Shown here: positions 6,622 to 10,966 of the stretch, one piece after another
Numbering within the stretch: the stretch's first letter is position 1
Layout: each line of letters opens with the position of its first letter
Assembly (NCBI GenBank): GCA_937880585.1
Contig: CALFMR010000231.1
Location: 1 to 10,966 of the forward strand
Direction: 5' to 3'
DNA length: 10,966 nucleotides
Source of the DNA: an uncultured Acidobacteriota bacterium
Lineage (GTDB): Bacteria > Acidobacteriota > Vicinamibacteria > Vicinamibacterales > SCN-69-37
Made by a program: the position numbers and the translations under genes
The notes under the pieces: generated by a model
Seen by the model: only the letters and a program-made list of their open reading frames with translations
Databases searched by the model: none
What the model was told of the DNA's origin: nothing

Positions 6622-6663
6622 AAGAGCGCACTCCCGTGGCCGGCAGCGGCCTGAGAGCGGACT

Positions 6664-6692
6664 AGGGTACTTCGCGGGGGCATGGACTGCAA
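6664..6692 (-). promoter_or_regulatory. murQ: Possible murQ promoter
   Basis: On the minus strand, TTGCAG (6692-6687), a 17-nt spacer and TACCCT (6669-6664) give a weak sigma70-like match (3/6 and 3/6). It is supported by the correct spacing, by the resemblance of its -10 to the TACNNT hexamers of the two better promoters here, and by an expected leader of about 36 nt with a good Shine-Dalgarno. Confidence 0.35.
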
Positions 6693-6756
6693 CGCGACAG
6701 GCGAAGACACGAAGAAGGCGTCACGCGAAGGCGCGACGATCAACGCGACTTGAGCG

Positions 6757-7701
6757 ATGATGGACCTCGTCATGGCCCGTCCCCGGCGCGAGGCCGCGCC
6801 TGCCGATCCGACGCCGCTGCCGGCCGCGGTCGCCGGCTATCTCCGTCATCTGGAAGTCGAGCGGCGGATGGCGGCCAACACCGTCGAGTCGTACGGCCGC
6901 GATCTCCGACGGCTCGCCGACTACGCACGCGAGATCGATCGGCCGTTCGTCTCGTTCACACGCGCCGATCTCGAGGCGTTCGTGCGTGACCAGATGGCGT
7001 CAGGCCTGTCGGCCGCATCCACGGCGCGCCTCGTGGCGTCGACACGCAGCTTCTTCAAGTTCCAGCGCGTCATTGGGGCGACGACCGTCAATCCGGCCGA
7101 CGATCTCCACGCGCCACGCGCGTTGCGGCCGCTGCCGAAGTTCCTTTCCATCGACGACGTCGACGCGCTGCTCGCGGTGCCCGATGTCACGACGCCCCTG
7201 GGGCTGCGGGACCGCGCGCTCATCGACGTGCTGTATGCGACCGGCCTGCGCGTCTCCGAGCTCGTCGGTCTTCGTCTCACCGACGTCCGCCTCGACGACG
7301 GTTACCTGCAGTGCATGGGGAAGGGCGGGAAAGCGCGCATCGTGCCGCTCGGGGATCAGGCGGTCGCATGGGTCCGACGGTACCTCGCCGAGGCGCGCCC
7401 CGGACTCGTGCGGCGGCGCGAGAGCCCGTGGCTTTTCGTCAACGCGCGCGGCGCGCGACTGTCGCGTGTCGGGTTCTGGAAGCGACTCGCTCCGTACGCG
7501 CGGCGCGCGGGCATTCGCGCGCCGGTGAGTCCACACGTCCTGCGCCATTCATTCGCGACGCATCTGCTCGAGCGCGGCGCCGATCTGCGCGCCATCCAGA
7601 TGATGCTCGGCCATGCCGATCTGTCGACGACCGAGATCTACACGCACGTGCTCGAGGCGCGGCTGCGGCAGGCCTACGACGCATTTCATCCGCGAACGTG
7701 A
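6757..7701 (+). CDS. xerD: Tyrosine recombinase XerD/XerC
   Basis: Xer recombinases resolve chromosome dimers at dif, working with FtsK at the division septum. The 314-residue protein has an N-terminal SAM-like core-binding domain (YLRHLEVERRMAANTVESYGRDL, ~28-50) and a full catalytic domain. The catalytic residues are Arg165 (ATGLRVSEL), Lys192 (GKGGKAR), His260 and Arg263 (HVLRHSFATH), His286 (LGHADLSTT) and the nucleophile Tyr295 (EIYTHV). All six are present, so it should be active. Length and motifs fit XerC/XerD rather than a phage integrase, and no attachment sites or phage genes adjoin. The start is ambiguous: ATG 6757, 6760 and 6772 are in frame and none has a strong Shine-Dalgarno. 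The 135-bp upstream gap holds no further gene. The XerD label over XerC is from overall resemblance. Confidence 0.92.
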   Translation: MMDLVMARPRREAAPADPTPLPAAVAGYLRHLEVERRMAANTVESYGRDLRRLADYAREIDRPFVSFTRADLEAFVRDQMASGLSAASTARLVASTRSFFKFQRVIGATTVNPADDLHAPRALRPLPKFLSIDDVDALLAVPDVTTPLGLRDRALIDVLYATGLRVSELVGLRLTDVRLDDGYLQCMGKGGKARIVPLGDQAVAWVRRYLAEARPGLVRRRESPWLFVNARGARLSRVGFWKRLAPYARRAGIRAPVSPHVLRHSFATHLLERGADLRAIQMMLGHADLSTTEIYTHVLEARLRQAYDAFHPRT

Positions 7702-7709
7702 CGCGCGGT

Positions 7710-7739
7710 TTGACCGCGTCTCGAAGGGTCTGGTACCGT
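7710..7739 (+). promoter_or_regulatory. metK: metK promoter
   Basis: TTGACC (7710-7715), an 18-nt spacer and TACCGT (7734-7739) form a sigma70-like promoter. A TG one base before the -10 (7731-7732) gives an extended -10 element. It lies wholly in the xerD-metK gap. The predicted start near 7746-7749 is at the base of the leader hairpin. Confidence 0.6.
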
Positions 7740-7748
7740 TAGCTGTTT

Positions 7749-7771
7749 GGCAGGCGCGGGAGCCGCCTGCC
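7749..7771 (+). promoter_or_regulatory. metK 5'-leader hairpin
   Basis: GGCAGGCG (7749-7756) pairs perfectly with CGCCTGCC (7764-7771) around a 7-nt loop. The stem ends 3 nt before the Shine-Dalgarno GAGGAG (7775-7780). With the predicted transcript start, the whole leader is about 40 nt: hairpin, Shine-Dalgarno, ATG. It may stabilise the 5' end or modulate ribosome access. It does not match any SAM riboswitch class that I know. Confidence 0.6.
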
Positions 7772-7787
7772 GGTGAGGAGTTGTTCC

Positions 7788-8939
7788 ATGGGGCGCACCG
7801 GCCGCCATCTGTTTACGTCCGAGTCAGTCACCGAAGGCCATCCCGACAAGATTGCCGACCAGATTTCCGACGGCGTCCTCGATGCCGTCATGGCGCAGGA
7901 TCCGACCGGCCGCGTCGCGTGCGAGACGCTCGTCACGACGGGGCTCGCCATCGTCGCCGGCGAGATCACGACGACCGGCACCCTCGACTATCAGCGCCTC
8001 GTCCGCGGCGTCATTCGCGACGTCGGCTACACGCGCGCCAAGTTCGGATATGACTGCGAGACGTGCGCCGTGCTCTCGGCCATCCACGAACAGTCGCGCG
8101 ACATCGGACAGGGCGTCGACACGGGCGGCGCCGGCGACCAGGGCTTGATGTTCGGCTACGCCTGCCGCGAGACCGAGGAGCTGATGCCGCTGCCGATCAT
8201 GCTGGCGCACAAGCTCGTGCGCGGCATGTCGGAGCTGCGCCGCGCCGGCACGGTCGACTATCTCCGTCCCGACGGCAAGTCGCAGGTGACGGTCGAATAC
8301 GACGGCACGAAGCCGGTACGCATTGACGCGGTCGTGCTCTCGACCCAACACAGCCCCGACGTCACGCAGGACGTCATCCGCCAGGACCTCACGAAGCACG
8401 TCATCACGCCAATCATTCCGGCGGCGATGATGGACGCCAACACGAAGATCTACGTCAACCCGACCGGCCGCTTCGTGACCGGCGGACCGCAGGGCGATGC
8501 CGGCGTCACTGGCCGCAAGATCATCGTCGACACCTACGGCGGCTACGCACCGCACGGCGGCGGTGCCTTCTCGGGCAAGGATCCGACGAAGGTCGATCGG
8601 TCGGCCTGCTACATGGCGCGCTATATCGCGAAGAACGTCGTCGCCGCGGGTCTCGCCGATCGCGCGATGGTGCAGCTCGCCTACGCGATTGGCGTCGCCG
8701 ACCCGGTCTCGGTGCTGATCGAGACGGACGGCAGCGGCAAGATCGCCGACGAGAAGCTCACCGAGCTCGTACGGGCGCACTTCGCACTGACGCCGCGGGG
8801 CATCATCGAGGCGCTCGACCTACGCCGCCCCATCTACCGGAAGACGGCCGCCTTCGGCCACTTCGGCCGGAACGAGCCCGAATTCACCTGGGAACGGACC
8901 GACAAGGCCGCGGCGTTGAAGTCGGCCGCCGGGCTGTAA
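7788..8939 (+). CDS. metK: S-adenosylmethionine synthetase (methionine adenosyltransferase)
   Basis: MetK makes S-adenosylmethionine from methionine and ATP, releasing phosphate and pyrophosphate, and supplies methyl groups cell-wide. The 383-residue product has the N-terminal SESVTEGHPDKIADQISD (His18, Asp20, Lys21 region), the ATP-binding GGAGDQG (113-119) and the phosphate-binding loop GGGAFSGKDPTKVDRS (257-272), with the usual length and order. ATG 7788 is chosen because GAGGAG lies 7 nt upstream and family N-termini begin close to the (H/Y)LFTSESV strand; the upstream in-frame GTG at 7773 overlaps that Shine-Dalgarno. It has its own promoter although xerD precedes it on the same strand. 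A long hairpin follows 18 nt after the stop. Confidence 0.97.
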   Translation: MGRTGRHLFTSESVTEGHPDKIADQISDGVLDAVMAQDPTGRVACETLVTTGLAIVAGEITTTGTLDYQRLVRGVIRDVGYTRAKFGYDCETCAVLSAIHEQSRDIGQGVDTGGAGDQGLMFGYACRETEELMPLPIMLAHKLVRGMSELRRAGTVDYLRPDGKSQVTVEYDGTKPVRIDAVVLSTQHSPDVTQDVIRQDLTKHVITPIIPAAMMDANTKIYVNPTGRFVTGGPQGDAGVTGRKIIVDTYGGYAPHGGGAFSGKDPTKVDRSACYMARYIAKNVVAAGLADRAMVQLAYAIGVADPVSVLIETDGSGKIADEKLTELVRAHFALTPRGIIEALDLRRPIYRKTAAFGHFGRNEPEFTWERTDKAAALKSAAGL

Positions 8940-8957
8940 CGGCACACCTCCGACAAG

Positions 8958-8997
8958 GAACGGGCGGTTCTCTGCACCCCGCAGGAACCGCCTGTTC
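8958..8997. terminator. Hairpin between convergent metK and lptF-lptG, probable bidirectional terminator
   Basis: GAACGGGCGGTTC (8958-8970) pairs with GAACCGCCTGTTC (8985-8997) with one G-U wobble. An inner CTGC/GCAG pair with a single bulged T extends the stem to about 17 bp around an ACCCC loop. It lies 18 nt after the metK stop and 29 nt before the end of the opposite gene. Neither strand has a clear T-run after it, so termination may need Rho or rely on the stem alone. Confidence 0.65.
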
Positions 8998-9026
8998 GTC
9001 ATCCCCGACTGCCGCTTTTCATTCCC

Positions 9027-10966
9027 TCAGGTCCGAACGGTCAACGTCATATAAGCGGCGACGGCGAGGAAGAGCAGATTTGCCGCCCACGCGGCAAGGA
9101 CGGCCGGCATCAGTGCGGCTTGGCCGATGGCGATGAAGAAGCTGTTCACGAGCCAGTACGCCGCGCCGAGGATGATGGCCAGGCCCACGCCGTAGAGCGC
9201 GCCACGGCGTCCGGTCGTCACGCCGAACGGGATGCCGAGCAGCGTCATGACGACGGCGACGAGAGGGAAGGCGACGCGCTCCTGCAGCGTGACGCGCGAG
9301 TCGGCGAGACTGAACCCACTCGCCGCGAGACGCGCGATGTGCTGGCGCAACTCGCCAAAGGTCATCAGATCGGTCCCCTGATTGCGGACACTCGAGAGCT
9401 TGTCTGGCGGCACGAGCGTCAGCGGTCGCACGCCGAACGCGTCACGCGTCACGCCAGACGCGGCGAACTGCTGTGTCCAACCGCGTTGGCCCTGCCATCG
9501 GCCACGGCTGTACGTCGCACGGTTGGCAAACGTGTGGCTCGCGAGCCGGTACGGCGATTCGGCAATCGTGAAGACGGACAGGCCGTGCAGGGTTCGCTGC
9601 GCGGGGTCGTAGGCGCGGTAGTAATAGATGCGGCCGCCATCGGCGAACCAGTTCTCATTCTCGATCGTGTTCGTCGTGTGCGGCGGCAGACCGCGGATTT
9701 CGTCCTCGAGCACGTCGGCGTGGTGATTGGCTCGCGCGAGCACGCGATCACCCAGCACGAAGAGCCCGCCGCTCCAGATGAGCGAGAGCAGCAACACGGG
9801 CGCGGCGATCCGATAGAGGCTGACGCCGCACGCCCGCATCACGACGAGCTCGCCCGTCCGCGTCAAGCCGCCGATCGTCGCAAGCGCAGCAACGAGCGTC
9901 GCCATCGGCACGACGTAGGCGATGAACTGGGGCGTCGAATAGTAAAAGTACTGCGCGAGCATCCAGCCGTCGGCCTGGCCTTTGAAGAGCCGCTCGGACT
10001 TGTCGATGAACGTCCCGATGTAATAGAGACCGAGCAACCCGACGAACGCCAGGAGCACGACGTTCACGTACCGGCGGCCAACGTAGAGATCGAGCAGACG
10101 GGGACGAGGGAAGTTGAACTCGGGCAGGCGGATGACGAGCACCGTACGCGGCAGGCCTGCGGTCGCGCCCGTGGGATCGGTCTGATGGCGGGGGAGTCGG
10201 AGCCAGTTCGGCCACGCCAGCGTAACTTCGCCCCCGACCGACCGCGTCCGCCAGTAGAGTGCGCCGATTCCGGCCATGCCCAGGACGATGTCGGGGACCC
10301 AGCGGGCCCATTCGGCGGGAAAGTGCCCGCCTTTCGTCAGGTTCTGGAAGAGCGCGAAAAAGCCGTAGTAGGCGAACAGCACGCCGATGCCAAGGGCGAA
10401 GCCGCCGAGCTTCCCGTCCTTGCGCGTATGCACGCCGAGCGCGAGCCCGAGCAGCGCGAACACCGGACAAGCCACCGGGAACGAGAACATCTGATGGCGC
10501 TGCATGATCTCCGGGTGCGGCGAGATGCCCGCCGCCCGTTTGGCGGCTTCGGCCTTTCGGAGCTCCGCGATCGACATCTCGGCGAGCCCACGGCCAATGT
10601 CAGGCGTGCCGAAGACGGACGCGGCCGGGATCTGGACGCGGAAGTCCTTGGCGTGCGACGTGTCATACACGCCGTCTTCTTCTCCGGGCAGATAGCGAAC
10701 TGAGTCACCCGGCAGCACGATCGCCACCTGGCGGTGTTCCGGATCGAGTTGGAGGTACCCCCGGTCGGCCAACGTCACGATCGGCCGTCCAGGCTGACTC
10801 GTATCGGCGAGGAGGACGTCCGTCCAGCCGCCGTCGGAACGGCTGTCGCGGACGTACAGCACCTTGCCCGGGAATCCTTCGTAGAACAGGCCCGGCTTGA
10901 TATCGGCCTCGCTGCGCTGGGGGACGAGCTTGTAGGTCTCGACGAGGAACCGCTGGTTGGCGTTCG
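9027..10966 (-). CDS. lptFG: LptF-LptG fused LPS-export ABC permease (5' end outside window)
   Basis: The frame runs open off the window end, so the N-terminus is missing; 645 residues are visible, and the GTG at 10862 is internal. The first part is the periplasmic jelly-roll end of one YjgP/YjgQ permease (FYEGFPGKVLYVRD, then WTDVLLAD). It is followed by about three membrane helices (FSFPVACPVFALLGLALGV onward; about residues 160-240). After a ~45-residue linker a complete second permease begins (YVGRRYVNVVLLAFVGLLGLYYIG), with the coupling-helix region GGLTRTGELVVMRACGVS, a second jelly-roll (about 410-555) and three final helices (LQERVAFPLVAVVMTLLGIPFGV onward). LptF and LptG form the inner-membrane heterodimer that, with the LptB ATPase, extracts LPS towards the outer membrane. 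Both halves have cytoplasmic ends, so a head-to-tail fusion is topologically sound. No stop or frameshift separates them. The order LptF then LptG is assumed by analogy with usual gene order. Confidence 0.9.
   Translation of the reverse strand, partial: NANQRFLVETYKLVPQRSEADIKPGLFYEGFPGKVLYVRDSRSDGGWTDVLLADTSQPGRPIVTLADRGYLQLDPEHRQVAIVLPGDSVRYLPGEEDGVYDTSHAKDFRVQIPAASVFGTPDIGRGLAEMSIAELRKAEAAKRAAGISPHPEIMQRHQMFSFPVACPVFALLGLALGVHTRKDGKLGGFALGIGVLFAYYGFFALFQNLTKGGHFPAEWARWVPDIVLGMAGIGALYWRTRSVGGEVTLAWPNWLRLPRHQTDPTGATAGLPRTVLVIRLPEFNFPRPRLLDLYVGRRYVNVVLLAFVGLLGLYYIGTFIDKSERLFKGQADGWMLAQYFYYSTPQFIAYVVPMATLVAALATIGGLTRTGELVVMRACGVSLYRIAAPVLLLSLIWSGGLFVLGDRVLARANHHADVLEDEIRGLPPHTTNTIENENWFADGGRIYYYRAYDPAQRTLHGLSVFTIAESPYRLASHTFANRATYSRGRWQGQRGWTQQFAASGVTRDAFGVRPLTLVPPDKLSSVRNQGTDLMTFGELRQHIARLAASGFSLADSRVTLQERVAFPLVAVVMTLLGIPFGVTTGRRGALYGVGLAIILGAAYWLVNSFFIAIGQAALMPAVLAAWAANLLFLAVAAYMTLTVRT

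Noticed and set aside
6757..7701. Tyrosine recombinase as integrase of a mobile element
   Set aside because: Length and motifs fit XerC/XerD, housekeeping genes flank it, and no tRNA, att repeats or phage genes are visible.
7773..7775. GTG as metK start
   Set aside because: It overlaps the Shine-Dalgarno GAGGAG that is ideally spaced for ATG 7788.
7740..7787. SAM riboswitch before metK
   Set aside because: The leader is too short and lacks the conserved cores and pseudoknots of SAM-I, SAM-II and SMK-box types; only a plain hairpin is seen.
7824..8780. 318-codon minus-strand frame opposite metK
   Set aside because: Antisense shadow of a highly conserved gene, without recognisable domains.
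9120..10703. 527-codon open frame on the plus strand opposite lptF-lptG
   Set aside because: No membrane or enzyme motifs, and charge-biased composition typical of an antisense frame; the minus-strand protein is a clear permease.

Overview
The window is a GC-rich (roughly two-thirds G+C), gene-dense piece of a bacterial chromosome. A secretin carrying a cohesin-like tail, a run of GspG-like pseudopilins, LPS-export permeases (hence an outer membrane) and the codon use together suggest an Acidobacteriota genome, perhaps a Vicinamibacteria-type lineage. That assignment is an inference from gene content and style; no rRNA is present. No tRNA, CRISPR array, prophage or transposase gene is seen. 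No gene-free stretch exceeds about 135 bases.

Bases 1-3787 are a secretion/pseudopilus region. They hold the 3' end of a GspD-type secretin with a C-terminal cohesin-like domain, two GspG-like pseudopilins in the same direction, a REP-like hairpin plus a heptamer tandem repeat, an opposite-strand lipoprotein built of Ig-like and PKD domains, and a third pseudopilin-like protein. The third has lost the canonical Glu at +5 and ends in a Gly/Arg-rich tail. The three pilin-like proteins share a (Y/F)LR...DPIT signature.

Bases 3764-6621 are a small muropeptide-recycling island: a class C beta-lactamase-fold serine hydrolase (possibly an AmiE-like MurNAc-L-Ala amidase), NagB and MurQ. The three genes alternate in strand. 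Both convergent joints overlap at the 3' ends (24 bp and 14 bp). In the known pathway MurQ converts MurNAc-6-phosphate to GlcNAc-6-phosphate, and after deacetylation NagB feeds the product into glycolysis as fructose-6-phosphate.

Bases 6757-8939 carry a XerC/XerD-family tyrosine recombinase and metK (S-adenosylmethionine synthetase). metK has its own convincing promoter and a very short leader that is almost entirely one GC-rich hairpin placed just before the Shine-Dalgarno. A long hairpin then separates metK from the convergent lptF-lptG gene (9027 to the window end, minus strand), in which the two LPS-export permease subunits are fused into one polypeptide. Three putative sigma70-like promoters (lipoprotein gene, murQ, metK) share a TACNNT-type -10, and two share the -35 TTGACC.

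Nothing here is plainly a brand-new system. The least ordinary part is the cohesin-tailed secretin grouped with divergent pseudopilins and an Ig/PKD lipoprotein.
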